In this document: in pieces, positions 8,608-17,044 of the stretch
How positions within the stretch are numbered: the stretch's first letter is position 1
How the letters are laid out: each line of letters starts with the position of its first letter
Source: Pulveribacter suum
GTDB lineage: Bacteria > Pseudomonadota > Gammaproteobacteria > Burkholderiales > Burkholderiaceae_C
DNA length: 64,000 nucleotides
Direction: 5' to 3'
Assembly: GCF_003013695.1 (NCBI RefSeq)
Contig: NZ_CP027792.1
Location: 1,880,501-1,944,500, forward strand
Program-made: the position numbers and the translations under genes
The notes under the pieces: generated by a model
What the model was told of the DNA's origin: nothing
The model's database searches: none
The model's input: the letters and a program-made list of their open reading frames with translations, nothing else

Positions 8608-8832
8608 GCGGTTGGTGCTCGCTGCATGGTTCACATGCGGCAGTTCAACGGGAAGCAGGAAGGAGCCTTCGCCACGAAGCGCATCCGGGCCTGCGCTGCC
8701 CCCGCAACGGTCAGCGAACCAGCCGCCTTTTGACGGCTGCCCTTTCACACATAAGCCACTGGGTGCCTTGAACAAGCGCCTGGGAAGGCGCTGGAAGGTG
8801 TTTCGCCAGCCCGGATACCGGCCAACACGGAG
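8608..8832 (+). promoter_or_regulatory. Cobalamin (AdoCbl) riboswitch
   Basis: The leader of btuB contains the conserved blocks of the B12 aptamer in order: a 5' GGTTGGTGCTC stem, GGGAAGCAGG, GCCTGCGCTGCCCCCGCAAC, the B12 box GCCACTG at 8755-8761, GGGAAGGCG, and the closing CCAGCCCGGATACCGGCC. A TAAAAT -10-like hexamer lies at 8599-8604. Between the aptamer and btuB are a perfect 7-bp hairpin (8873-8892) and a T7 run (8907-8913). These could form an expression platform, although the T run is 14 nt past the stem. High B12 should repress btuB and probably the downstream salvage genes. Confidence 0.93.
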
Positions 8833-8921
8833 GCCGTGCTCCCGTCCTGGGATGCGCGGCCATATCACCCAATGCCGGCGGGGAGGCCGGCACGGGTCAT
8901 TCGCTGTTTTTTTGTTTTCCC

Positions 8922-10811
8922 ATGTCGATTTCCCTGTCGCGCGCGAGCATGGCCGCCCCTGGCCGCATGCGCCTGCACCCCCACGCCCTGGCCCTTGCGG
9001 CCCTTGCTGCCTGCGCCGCCCACGCCCAGGAGGGCGCCACCCTCGTGGCCCAGAACCTCCACGCTCCGGCCATGAATGAAGTGGTTGTGACCGCCACGCG
9101 CACGGCCCAGCCGCTGACCGACGTGCTGGCCGATGTCTCCATCGTGGACCGCGAGACCATCGAGAAAAGCGGCGCCACCGGCCTGGCCGACGTGCTGGCG
9201 CGCCTGCCTGGCATCGAGATGGTGCGCAATGGCGGGCCGAGCACGACCACCAGCCTGTTCATGCGCGGGGCGGAAACGCGCTTCACGGCCGTCTATGTGG
9301 ACGGCGTGCGCGTCGATTCGCAGGCCGGCAGCGGGGGCGCCACCTGGGAGGCGCTTCCGCTGTCGCAGATCGAGCGCATCGAGGTGCTGCGCGGCCCGGC
9401 CGCAGCCGTGTATGGCTCGGACGCGGTGGCTGGCGTGGTGCAGATCTTCACCAGGAAGGGCGAGGCGGGCGTGTCGCCCTACGTGGGCCTGGGACTGGGC
9501 AGCTATCGCACCTGGCGCACCGAGGCCGGCGTGAGCGGCGCCAGCGGCACGGTGGACTATGCCCTGGGCCTGAACCGCGAGGGCAGCCGGGGCTTCAACG
9601 CCAACACCAAGCCGGGCAGCAACCCCGACCGCGACGGCTACCACAGCACGGCCGCCAACGCGCGCCTGGGCTGGCAGCTCAATTCGGCGCACCGCCTGGA
9701 AGGCACCTTGCTGCACAGCGAGTCCAACAGCGGCTACGACACCAGCAAGTTCGATGACCGCAGCCTGCACCGCCTGCAGGCCCTGGGCCTGCACTGGCAG
9801 GCGCAATGGAGCGAAAACTACAAGAGCCGCCTGTCCATCACCGATTCGACCGACCGCTACGAGACCACGCCGTCGCCCTACCTGACCGACACCAAGCTGC
9901 GCGGCTACCTGTTTCACAACGAGTGGCGCCTGGGCGCGCACCAGCTCACGGCAGCGCTGGAGCGCCGCGAGGACCACCTGGTCAACGCCCCCGTGGACCG
10001 CACCCGCTCGCAAAACGCCCTGGCCCTGGGCTGGGGCCTGCGCCAGGGCGCGCACACCGTGCAGCTCAATGCGCGGCATGACCAGGACAGCGAATTCGGC
10101 GGCAAGACCACCGGCAGCGCGTCCTACGGCTATGAGTTCGCGCCCCGCTGGCGGGCCACGGCGTCGGCCGGCACGGCGTTTCGGGCGCCGTCGCTGTACC
10201 AGCGCTTCAGCATGTATGGCGACTCCAGCCTGACCCCCGAGACCGGCCGCAACGTCGAAGCCGGCATCAAATGGCTTGACGGGGGCAGCAGCTTCTCGGC
10301 CACCGCCTACCGCAACAACGTGAGCAACGTCATTACCTTTGTGGGCGGCCCCGGCCCCTGCCCGGGCGGCACGGGGCCCTACCCCGGCTGCTACGCCAGC
10401 GTGGGCAAGGCCCGCTACCAGGGCCTGACGCTGGCCGCGTCGCACCAGATCGCCGGCGTGCGCCTGCATGGCTCCATCGACCTGCAGGATCCCAAGAACC
10501 TGGACAGCGGCAAGCAGCTGGCGCGTCGCACCAAGCGCCACGCCACGCTGGGCGCCGAGACGCGCCTGGCCCAGTGGACCGTGGGCGGCGAAGCCCAGCT
10601 GTCGGGCCGGCGCTTTGACGACGCGGCCAACCAGACCGTGCTGGGCGGCTACACCCTGTTCAACCTGCACGCCAGCACCCGCCTGGCGCGCGACTGGCAG
10701 GTCGTCGCCCGCCTGGACAACGCCACCGACAAGCACTACGAGCTGGCGCGCTACTACGCCACGGCGGGGCGCAGCTTCTATGTCGGCCTGAAGTGGGCGC
10801 CGCAGTACTGA
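8922..10811 (+). CDS. btuB: TonB-dependent vitamin B12 receptor
   Basis: Outer-membrane beta-barrel receptor of 629 residues that imports cobalamins using TonB energy. After a signal sequence ending near AHAQ (about residue 36), a TonB box-like NEVVVTA is followed by the plug domain (about 55-160, with GTEMV-like LPGIEMVRNGG and the segment IERIEVLRGPAAAVYGSDA) and a 22-strand barrel. The last residue is aromatic (Y), as in most outer-membrane proteins. The B12 riboswitch directly upstream and the cobalamin genes downstream support B12 or a corrinoid as substrate rather than a siderophore. Confidence 0.93.
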   Translation: MSISLSRASMAAPGRMRLHPHALALAALAACAAHAQEGATLVAQNLHAPAMNEVVVTATRTAQPLTDVLADVSIVDRETIEKSGATGLADVLARLPGIEMVRNGGPSTTTSLFMRGAETRFTAVYVDGVRVDSQAGSGGATWEALPLSQIERIEVLRGPAAAVYGSDAVAGVVQIFTRKGEAGVSPYVGLGLGSYRTWRTEAGVSGASGTVDYALGLNREGSRGFNANTKPGSNPDRDGYHSTAANARLGWQLNSAHRLEGTLLHSESNSGYDTSKFDDRSLHRLQALGLHWQAQWSENYKSRLSITDSTDRYETTPSPYLTDTKLRGYLFHNEWRLGAHQLTAALERREDHLVNAPVDRTRSQNALALGWGLRQGAHTVQLNARHDQDSEFGGKTTGSASYGYEFAPRWRATASAGTAFRAPSLYQRFSMYGDSSLTPETGRNVEAGIKWLDGGSSFSATAYRNNVSNVITFVGGPGPCPGGTGPYPGCYASVGKARYQGLTLAASHQIAGVRLHGSIDLQDPKNLDSGKQLARRTKRHATLGAETRLAQWTVGGEAQLSGRRFDDAANQTVLGGYTLFNLHASTRLARDWQVVARLDNATDKHYELARYYATAGRSFYVGLKWAPQY

Positions 10812-10840
10812 AGGCGGAGCGCGTGCCGATGCCTGCTGAT

Positions 10841-10892
10841 TCAAAAATGATAGCTGCCAGCGCTTGTCCAGAAAGCGCTACAGGCTGTTTTC
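10841..10892 (+). repeat. Comamonadaceae-type palindromic repeat, copy 1
   Basis: Copy of a repeat that recurs through the window (core GATAGCTGCCAGCGCTTG, then CAAGCGCTgcAGGCTG in the other arm). It lies between btuB and the cbiA/cobB gene and could form a hairpin in their transcript. Confidence 0.8.
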
Positions 10893-10911
10893 ATATAAAG
10901 AAAGAGCGGGC

Positions 10912-12304
10912 ATGACAGCCGCCCGCTGCCCGGCCCTGATCGTCGCCGCCCCGGCCTCCGGCCAGGGCAAGACGACGGTGGTGGCGGCGCTTGCGCGCCT
11001 GCACGCGCGGCAGGGGCGGCGGGTGCGGGTCTTCAAGTGCGGCCCGGACTACCTGGACCCGCACTGGCACGAGCTGGCCAGCGGCGCCACCGTGCATCCG
11101 CTGGACCTGTGGATGACCGGCGAGCGCGACTGCCGCCAGCGGCTGCACGCCGCCGCACGGCAGGCCGACCTGCTGCTCATCGAGGGTGTGATGGGCCTGT
11201 TCGACGGCGAGCACAGCGTGGCCGAGCTGGCGCAGCGCCTGGGCATTCCCGTGCTGGCGGTGATCGACGCCAGCGCCATGGGCGGCACTTTCGGCGCGCT
11301 GGTGCATGGCCTGCGCAGCTACCGCCCAGGCCTGCCCTGGGCCGGCGCGCTGGCCAATCGGGTGGCTGGCGAGCGCCATGCGCGCATGTTGCGGGACGGG
11401 TTGCAGGACGAACGCGACTGGCTGGGGGCGCTGCCGCCCCTGGCAGCGGGCGCACAGGGCAGTGGCAGCTCGGGCAGGGGAAAGCTTGGTGGGCTCCTGC
11501 CCGAGCGGCACCTGGGCCTGGTGTCTGCGCGCGAGCTGCCCGACGCCCTGGCCCGGCTGGACCTCGCCGCCGACGCCCTGGCCGCCACGCCGCTGGGCCG
11601 CATGGACGCGGCAGACCTGCGGCGCTGGGCGGTGGATTTTTTTTGCGCCTCCTTCGCCGCCCCCGCCCGGGCCGCTGCTGGCCGGGCGCACCGTCGCGCT
11701 GGCGCAGGACGAGGCGTTCTGCCTGGTCTATGAAGGCAACGTGCAGGCGCTGCAGGCGCTGGGCGCGCGCGTGCAGCGGTTTTCGCCGCTGCGCGGCGAG
11801 CCGCTGCCGGCATGCAACGCGCTGTGGCTGCCTGGCGGCTACCCCGAGCTGCACGCGCGCCAGCTGGCCGGCGCGCACCGGCTGCGCGAGCAGCTGCAGG
11901 CCCACGTAGCCGCGGGCCGCCCGGTCTGGGCCGAGTGCGGCGGCATGCTGGCGCTGCTGCAATCCGTCACCCTGGCGGGCGGCGAGCGCCTGCCCCTGTG
12001 GGGCCTGCTGCCCGGCCACGCGGCGATGCAGCCGCGCCTGGCGGCCATCGGCGCGCGCCAGCTGCAGCTGCCCGGCTGCGAGCCGCTGCGCGGGCACACC
12101 TTTCACTACAGCACCGTGGACAGCCCAGCGCCCGTGGCTGCGCAGGCCATGCGGCCCCCGGTTGCCGGCCAGCCGGCCGCCGATGGTGCCGAGGCCGTGT
12201 ACCGGCACGGCAGCATCCACGCCAGCTTCTTCCATGCCTGGTTCGCCTCCAGCCCGCAGGCGGTGGCGCAGCTGCTGGGCGGCGCGCCGGCGCACCCGGC
12301 ATGA
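10912..12304 (+). pseudogene. cobB: Cobyrinate a,c-diamide synthase, frameshifted as written
   Basis: CbiA/CobB amidates the a and c side chains of cobyrinate with ATP and glutamine. The first part (10912 to about 11640) carries the P-loop APASGQGKTT and the synthetase half. The second part, in the +1 frame to 12304, carries the amidotransferase half with nucleophile ECGGML and the FHYS histidine. The frames meet at a run of eight T (11637-11644); seven T would restore one 463-residue protein of normal length. As written, the first frame ends at 11733 after unrelated residues. Sequencing error, a real mutation, or slippage at the T run are all possible. ATG 11 bp after GAAAGAG is the chosen start; the stop overlaps cobU by 4 bp. 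Confidence 0.88.
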
Positions 12305-12924
12305 ATGCAGAGATGAACATGCAGGTGGCACGCAGCGAACTCATCCTGGGCGGGCAAAAAAGCGGCAAGTCGCGCCGCGCCGAGCTGCTGGCGCGCGCCT
12401 GGCTGGCGCAGTCGCCCGGCCACCGCGGGGTGTTCATCGCCACCGCCACCGCCCACGACGCGGAGATGCACGCGCGCATCGCCCGCCACCAGCACGAGCG
12501 CGCCGAGCGCGTGCCCGGCCTGCAGCTGCTGGAGGAGCCCCGCGACCTGGCCCGCGCACTGGAGCGCCACGGCCGCGCTGATACGCTGCTGGTGGTGGAC
12601 TGCCTGACCCTGTGGCTCACCCACTGGCTGATGCCCGCACCGGTGCCCGCGCCGGCCCAGGGTTTGGAGCCGAAACAGCCTCAAACCCACGACTGGCAAG
12701 CGCAGGCAGCTCACTTTTTTGAAGCGCTGACGCAGTGCCCGGGCCCCGTGGTGATGGTGGGCAACGAGATCGGCCTGGGCGTCATCCCCCTGGGGCGCGA
12801 GGTGCGCGCCTTCGTGGATGCCCTGGGCACGCTCAACCAGCGCGCGGCAGCGGCCTGCAGCCGCGTCACGCTGATGGCGGCCGGCCTGCCGCTGACCCTG
12901 AAAGACGAAGAGGCAACGCCATGA
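12301..12924 (+). CDS. cobU: Adenosylcobinamide kinase / guanylyltransferase
   Basis: Bifunctional enzyme of nucleotide loop assembly (CobU/CobP): phosphorylates adenosylcobinamide and transfers GMP to give AdoCbi-GDP. The Walker A motif is LGGQKSGKS near residue 18, followed by the family segments VVDCLTLWL and VGNEIGLGVIPLGR. At 207 residues it is about 20 longer than most relatives. The extra stretch (about residues 121-141, GLEPKQPQTHDWQAQAAHFF) is encoded by a copy of the dispersed palindromic repeat. Overlaps of 4 bp on both sides place it tightly between cobB and btuF. Confidence 0.92.
   Translation: MNAEMNMQVARSELILGGQKSGKSRRAELLARAWLAQSPGHRGVFIATATAHDAEMHARIARHQHERAERVPGLQLLEEPRDLARALERHGRADTLLVVDCLTLWLTHWLMPAPVPAPAQGLEPKQPQTHDWQAQAAHFFEALTQCPGPVVMVGNEIGLGVIPLGREVRAFVDALGTLNQRAAAACSRVTLMAAGLPLTLKDEEATP
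12664..12722 (-). repeat. Palindromic repeat, copy 2, inside cobU
   Basis: The minus strand reads AAAAAAGTGAGCTGCCTGCG then CTTGCCAGT, and further on GTTTGAGGCTGTTT, matching the dispersed repeat. It lies wholly inside cobU and keeps the frame open, adding about 20 residues. It is more diverged than the intergenic copies. Confidence 0.65.
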
Positions 12925-13811
12925 AGTCACGCTGGCAGCGCGCTCTGCGCCTGGTCTGCAGCGCACTGGCCCTGGCCGGTGCGGCCGCGGCCGCGCAGGC
13001 GGCCATCACCATCACCGACGACCGCGGCCGCACGCTGCACTTTGACGAGCCGCCGCGGCGCGTGGTCAGCCTGCTGCCCTCCAGCACCGAGAGCCTGTGC
13101 GAGATGGGCCAGTGCGAACGCCTGGTGGGCGTGGACCGCTATTCCAACTGGCCCGCCTCGGTGCGCCGCCTGCCCCAGGTGGGTGGCGGGCTGGACCCGA
13201 ACATCGAGGCCATCGTCGCCCTGCGCCCGGACGTGGTGCTGCTGTCGGTGAGCAGCCGCGTCAGCGACCGGCTGGAGTCGCTGGGCGTGAAGGTCGTCGC
13301 GCTGGAGCCCAAGACCCAGGGCGACGTGCGCCGGGTGCTCACCACCATTGGCGACCTGTTTGCCGTGCCGCGCGCGCAGGGCGTGGACCGGCTGTGGCGC
13401 GTGATCGACGCGGCTGTGATGGCCGCCGCGCAGTCGCTGCCGGACAAGGCGCGCGGCGCGCGGGTGTATTTCGAGGTCAGCCGCGGGCCGTACGCGGCCG
13501 GCCAGCCGTCCTTCATCGGCGAGACGCTGGCGCGCCTGGGCGTGCGCAACGTGGTGCCGGCCAGCCTGGGGCCGTTTCCGCGCCTCAGCCCCGAATACGT
13601 GCTGCGCGCGCAGCCGGACGTGATCATGGTGTCCAACCGCAGCGGCCAGCCCGTGGCCATGTACCCGGGCTGGCAGAGCATGGCGGCCGTCAAGGCCGGG
13701 CGGGTGTGCGTCTTCGGCCCCGAGCAGGCCGACGTGCTGGTGCGCCCTGGCCCGCGCATGGCCGAGGCCGCCCGCATCATGGCCGCCTGCCTGAGCGAGA
13801 AATACCGGTGA
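12921..13811 (+). CDS. btuF: Periplasmic vitamin B12-binding protein
   Basis: Class III solute-binding protein of 296 residues that passes cobalamin from BtuB to BtuCD. It has a Sec signal peptide (hydrophobic LVCSALALAGAAAAAQA, cut near residue 30) and two lobes joined by a long helix. Typical segments are PRRVVSLLPSSTESLCEMG and GGGLDPNIEAIVALRPDVVL. ATG at 12921 overlaps the cobU stop by 4 bp; its own stop overlaps the btuC GTG. Placement directly before btuC and btuD makes cobalamin or corrinoid binding more likely than heme or siderophore. Confidence 0.9.
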   Translation: MKSRWQRALRLVCSALALAGAAAAAQAAITITDDRGRTLHFDEPPRRVVSLLPSSTESLCEMGQCERLVGVDRYSNWPASVRRLPQVGGGLDPNIEAIVALRPDVVLLSVSSRVSDRLESLGVKVVALEPKTQGDVRRVLTTIGDLFAVPRAQGVDRLWRVIDAAVMAAAQSLPDKARGARVYFEVSRGPYAAGQPSFIGETLARLGVRNVVPASLGPFPRLSPEYVLRAQPDVIMVSNRSGQPVAMYPGWQSMAAVKAGRVCVFGPEQADVLVRPGPRMAEAARIMAACLSEKYR

Positions 13812-14857
13812 GCGCCGTGCTGCCGCAGCCCGCGACCGTGACCGCTGACGTGCCTGCCGCCGGCCGGCGCCACGCCGTGGTCGTGCTGGCTTGGCTGGTG
13901 GCCGCCAGCGCGCTGCTGGCGCTGCTGGGCGCCAGCGTCGGCAGCACCGGCTTTGAAAGCGTGCTGCGCATGGGCCAGGACGCGCTGGCGCGCCAGATCG
14001 TCTGGGACATCCGGCTGCCGCGCACGCTGGGCGCGTGGCTGGCCGGCGCCCTGCTGGGGCTGGCCGGGGCCGTCTCGCAAGGCCTGTTTCGCAACCCGCT
14101 GGCCGACCCGTATCTGCTGGGCAGCGCCTCGGGCGCGGCGCTGGGCGGCGCCGTGGCCATGGCCATGCTGGGCGTGTCGCCCAGCACCGCCGGCTGGCTG
14201 GCCCGGCTGGGCGTGACGGGCGCCGCCTTTGTCGGCGCGGCCGGCGCCGTGCTGCTGACGCTGGTGCTGGCGCGCGGCGTGCAGCACACGCTGCGCCTGC
14301 TGCTGGCGGGCGTGGTGGTGGGCGTGGTGCTGAGCGCGGCGCGCGACCTGATCCAGGTGGCCCGCCCCAACATCCTGGAGGCCATGCAGGTCTTCACCAT
14401 GGGCAGCTCCGCCTTCGTGGGCTGGCAGGCCTGCGCCCTGATGGCCGGCGGCTGGCTGGTCTGCGTGCTGACGGCCTGGACGCTGTCGCGCCTGCTGGAC
14501 GGCCTGATGCTGGGCGAGGCCACGGCCGCCAGTCTGGGCCTGCCCCTGGCGCCGATGCGCGCGGGGCTGATCGCCGCGCTGGCGCTGGCCACCGGCACGG
14601 CGGTGGCGCACACCGGGCTGATCGCCTTCGTGGGCCTGGCCGCGCCGCACCTGGTGCGCTCCATCGCCCGCGTCACCCACCCGTGGCAGGTGTGGCTGTC
14701 CAGCCTGATGGGCGGCGTGCTGCTGCTGGCCGCGGACATCCTGGCGCGCTGGCTGGTAGCGCCGCAGGAGCTGCCCGTGGGCGTGCTCACGGCGGCGCTG
14801 GGCGGCAGCTACCTGCTGTGGCTGATGCACCGGCGCACGCTGGGCGGCGCGCTATGA
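13808..14857 (+). CDS. btuC: Vitamin B12 ABC transporter permease
   Basis: FecCD-family inner-membrane permease of 349 residues with about nine or ten hydrophobic helices. Family segments include VWDIRLPRTLGAWLAGALLG, GLFRNPLADPYLLGSASGAA and IAFVGLAAPHLVRSIARVTH, the last containing the coupling-helix region that contacts the ATPase. It starts at GTG 13808, overlapping the btuF stop (GTGA), and ends overlapping the btuD ATG. It would form the BtuCD-F importer with its neighbours. Confidence 0.93.
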   Translation: MSAVLPQPATVTADVPAAGRRHAVVVLAWLVAASALLALLGASVGSTGFESVLRMGQDALARQIVWDIRLPRTLGAWLAGALLGLAGAVSQGLFRNPLADPYLLGSASGAALGGAVAMAMLGVSPSTAGWLARLGVTGAAFVGAAGAVLLTLVLARGVQHTLRLLLAGVVVGVVLSAARDLIQVARPNILEAMQVFTMGSSAFVGWQACALMAGGWLVCVLTAWTLSRLLDGLMLGEATAASLGLPLAPMRAGLIAALALATGTAVAHTGLIAFVGLAAPHLVRSIARVTHPWQVWLSSLMGGVLLLAADILARWLVAPQELPVGVLTAALGGSYLLWLMHRRTLGGAL

Positions 14858-15630
14858 ATCCGATAGCTGTCAGCGCGCGCCAGATCAGCGTCAGCGTGCA
14901 AAACAATCCCATATTGCGCGGCATCGACCTGGACCTGCCCGCCGCGCGCTGGACCAGCATCGTCGGGCCCAACGGCGCGGGCAAGTCCACGCTGCTCAAG
15001 TGCCTGGCCGGGCTGCTGCGCCATGCGCGCGTGCAGGGCCAGGTGCAGCTGCTGGGCCAGCCGCTGGCGGCGCTGCCCGCGCGCGAGCGGGCGCGCCAGC
15101 TGGCCTGGCTGGGCCAGAACGAGGCCACGGCCGACGACCTGCCGGCCTACGACATCGCCATGCTGGGCCGCCTGCCGCACCGCGCCTGGATGGCCCCGCC
15201 CAGCGCGGCCGACCATGCCGCCGTGCAGGCCGCGCTGCACACCACCCAGGCCTGGGACTGGCGCGAGCGGCCGCTGTCGCAGCTGTCGGGCGGCGAGCGC
15301 CAGCGCGTGCTGCTGGCGCGCGCGCTGGCGGTGCAGGCGCCCGTCACGCTGATGGACGAGCCCCTGGCCAACCTGGACCCGCCGCACCAAAGCGACTGGC
15401 TGCGCACCGTGCGCGCCCTGGTGGGCGGCGGCGCCACGGTGGTCAGCGTGCTGCACGAGATCTCCATTGCCCTGCAGGCCGACGACCTGCTCGTCATGGC
15501 CGCCGGGCAGGTGACCCACCACGGCGCCTGCGCCGACCCGGCCACGCACGCGGCGCTGGAGCGCGTGTTCGACCAGCGCATCCGGGTGCGCCACATCGAC
15601 GGCATGTGGATGGCGCTGCCGCGTGTTTGA
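14854..15630 (+). CDS. btuD: Vitamin B12 ABC transporter ATPase
   Basis: ABC ATPase of 258 residues that powers BtuC. Walker A GPNGAGKST is near residue 39, the signature QLSGGERQRV near 145, Walker B VTLMDEPLANLDPP near 165, and the switch histidine follows in SVLHEI. ATG at 14854 overlaps the btuC stop. The segment after the start codon (GATAGCTGTCAGCGC) resembles half of the dispersed repeat, but the match is too short to call a copy. Confidence 0.93.
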   Translation: MNPIAVSARQISVSVQNNPILRGIDLDLPAARWTSIVGPNGAGKSTLLKCLAGLLRHARVQGQVQLLGQPLAALPARERARQLAWLGQNEATADDLPAYDIAMLGRLPHRAWMAPPSAADHAAVQAALHTTQAWDWRERPLSQLSGGERQRVLLARALAVQAPVTLMDEPLANLDPPHQSDWLRTVRALVGGGATVVSVLHEISIALQADDLLVMAAGQVTHHGACADPATHAALERVFDQRIRVRHIDGMWMALPRV

Positions 15631-15821
15631 GAATGCGCACGCACTCCCCTGAGTCGCTTCGTGCCTTCCCCCTTTCTGGCGCTATCGCCTGCAGGGGACG
15701 CAGCCCTCGCTGCGGGGCGGCCCTTGCTCGGCTGCCCTGGCTTGGGGCGCGCCTGTTTCATACGTCGCCGGTGGCGCGCAGCGCCATGGGCGGCTGACCG
15801 TTTTTTCAGAAAGGTTTTCCC
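15631..15821 (+). other. Intergenic spacer between btuD and cobO
   Basis: This 191-bp spacer breaks an otherwise gapless gene string. It contains direct and inverted GC-rich words (CCTGCAGGGGACGCAGCCC, GCTGCGGGGCGGCCC) that look like a second type of dispersed intergenic element. Only one copy is in the window, so that is a guess. A Shine-Dalgarno-like AGAAAGG precedes cobO. Confidence 0.4.
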
Positions 15822-16391
15822 ATGCAGATCGAAGCCCCGCCCAGCGTCAAGCCCTATGAGAAGCCCGAGGGCGAGCGCCGCGGGCTGGTCATCGTCAACA
15901 CCGGCGACGGCAAGGGCAAGAGCACGGCGGCATTCGGGCTGGCCTTTCGCGCCAAGGGCCGCGGCAAGGCCGTGAAGGTGTTCCAGTTCATGAAGGTGCC
16001 CAGCGCGCGCTTTGGCGAGCACCGCCTGGCCGACCAGGTGGGCCTGCCCATCCAGGGGCTGGGCGACGGCTTTTCGTGGAAGAGCCGCGACCTGGAGCAG
16101 TCCGCCCAGCTGGCCCGCGACGGCTGGGCCAAGGCGCGCGAGGCCATCTTGTCGGGCGAATACTTCCTCGTCGTGCTCGACGAGGTCACCTACCCGCTGA
16201 TCTATGGCTGGCTGCCGCTGCAGGACGTGCTGGACACTCTGGCCCAGCGCCCTCGCGACGTGCACGTGTGCCTGACGGGGCGGCGCTGCCCCGAGGAGCT
16301 CATCGCGGTGGCCGATACGGTGACCGAGATGAAGCTCATCAAACACGCCTTCCAGGCCGGCATTCCGGCGCAGCGCGGCATCGAGGACTGA
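15822..16391 (+). CDS. cobO: Cob(I)alamin / cobyrinate adenosyltransferase
   Basis: CobA/CobO/BtuR-type ATP:corrinoid adenosyltransferase, 189 residues. It attaches the 5'-deoxyadenosyl group from ATP to reduced Co(I) corrinoids. The P-loop is [19 protein letters not shown] near residue 27, and [17 protein letters not shown] carries the Walker B-like acid. Ends with the typical [17 protein letters not shown]. It completes the salvage route formed by cobB and cobU, although cobD, cobS, cobT and cobC are not in the window. Confidence 0.93.
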   Translation: MQIEAPPSVKPYEKPEGERRGLVIVNTGDGKGKSTAAFGLAFRAKGRGKAVKVFQFMKVPSARFGEHRLADQVGLPIQGLGDGFSWKSRDLEQSAQLARDGWAKAREAILSGEYFLVVLDEVTYPLIYGWLPLQDVLDTLAQRPRDVHVCLTGRRCPEELIAVADTVTEMKLIKHAFQAGIPAQRGIED

Positions 16392-16408
16392 GCCCTTTCC
16401 TGCCCGCC

Positions 16409-16951
16409 ATGCCCCTGCTGAGCTGCTCCATCCCCACGCCCCTGGGCGACATGCTGGCCGTCGCGTCGCCGCAAGGCCTGTGCTTGCTGGAGTTCATCGG
16501 CCAGCAGGGCGTGGAGCGTGAGCTGGCCCAGGTGCAGGCCGCGCGCGGCGGCGCGCCGGCGCAGCCGGGCGCCAGCGCCGTGCTGGCGCAGGTGGCCGTC
16601 GAGCTGGGCGAATACTTTGCCGGGCAGCGCCAGTGCTTTGGCGTGCCGCTGGACCTGGTGGGCACGCCGTTTCAGCTGCGCGCCTGGCAGGCGTTGCTGG
16701 CCATCCCCTTCGGACAGACGCGCAGCTACGCGAGCCAGGCGCGCGCCATCGGCCAGCCCACGGCCACGCGCGCGGTGGCCGCGGCCAACGGCAGCAACAA
16801 GGTCTCCATCGTCGTGCCCTGCCACCGGGTGATCGGCAGCGACGGCCGCCTGACCGGCTTTGGCGGCGGCCTGCCGCGCAAGCGCGCGCTGCTGGCGCTG
16901 GAGGATGCGGGCGGCCAGCGCGACTGGCTGCAGGAAAGCCGGGGCCCATGA
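16409..16951 (+). CDS. ogt: Methylated-DNA--protein-cysteine methyltransferase
   Basis: Suicide repair protein of 180 residues that removes O6-alkyl groups from guanine onto its own cysteine. The active-site motif IVVPCHRVIG holds the nucleophile, and GTPFQLRAWQALLAIPFGQT plus the helix-turn-helix SYASQARAIGQPTATRAVAAANGSN are family hallmarks. Length and lack of an AdaA domain fit Ogt rather than Ada. ATG at 16409 follows cobO by 17 bp; transcription may continue from the B12 cluster, although there is no functional link. Confidence 0.92.
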   Translation: MPLLSCSIPTPLGDMLAVASPQGLCLLEFIGQQGVERELAQVQAARGGAPAQPGASAVLAQVAVELGEYFAGQRQCFGVPLDLVGTPFQLRAWQALLAIPFGQTRSYASQARAIGQPTATRAVAAANGSNKVSIVVPCHRVIGSDGRLTGFGGGLPRKRALLALEDAGGQRDWLQESRGP

Positions 16952-16980
16952 CGGCTGCGCCTGCGGAGTGCAGTTGTTGG

Positions 16981-17034
16981 TCAAATAGGCTTCCAGCCCT
17001 TGCCAGTAAAGCGCGGGCAGCTATCAATTTTGAT
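16981..17034 (-). repeat. Palindromic repeat, copy 3
   Basis: The minus strand reads AAAATTGATAGCTGCCCGCG, then TTGCCAGTAAAG and GGGCTGGAAGCC arms. It lies between the convergent ends of ogt and the Sel1-repeat gene, where it may act as a shared hairpin. Confidence 0.8.
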
Positions 17035-17044
17035 GCATTGGCGA

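Noticed and set aside
8865..10844. Long open frame on the minus strand opposite btuB (659 codons)
   Set aside because: Shadow of a high-GC gene: His/Arg/Gly/Ala-rich with no domain sequence, while the plus strand encodes a clear TonB receptor. The similar long frames opposite hemN (1613-2860), the GGDEF-EAL gene (5728-7734), btuC (13139-14830), alaS (42591-44819) and ilvB (58083-59447) were rejected for the same reason.
12735..12920. Upstream extension of the btuF frame
   Set aside because: It lies inside cobU in another frame and lacks a signal peptide; the ATG at 12921 gives a proper one.
14854..14900. Half copy of the palindromic repeat at the btuD start
   Set aside because: GATAGCTGTCAGCGC matches, but the second arm and loop are missing, and the residues encoded fit the ATPase family, so chance is likely.
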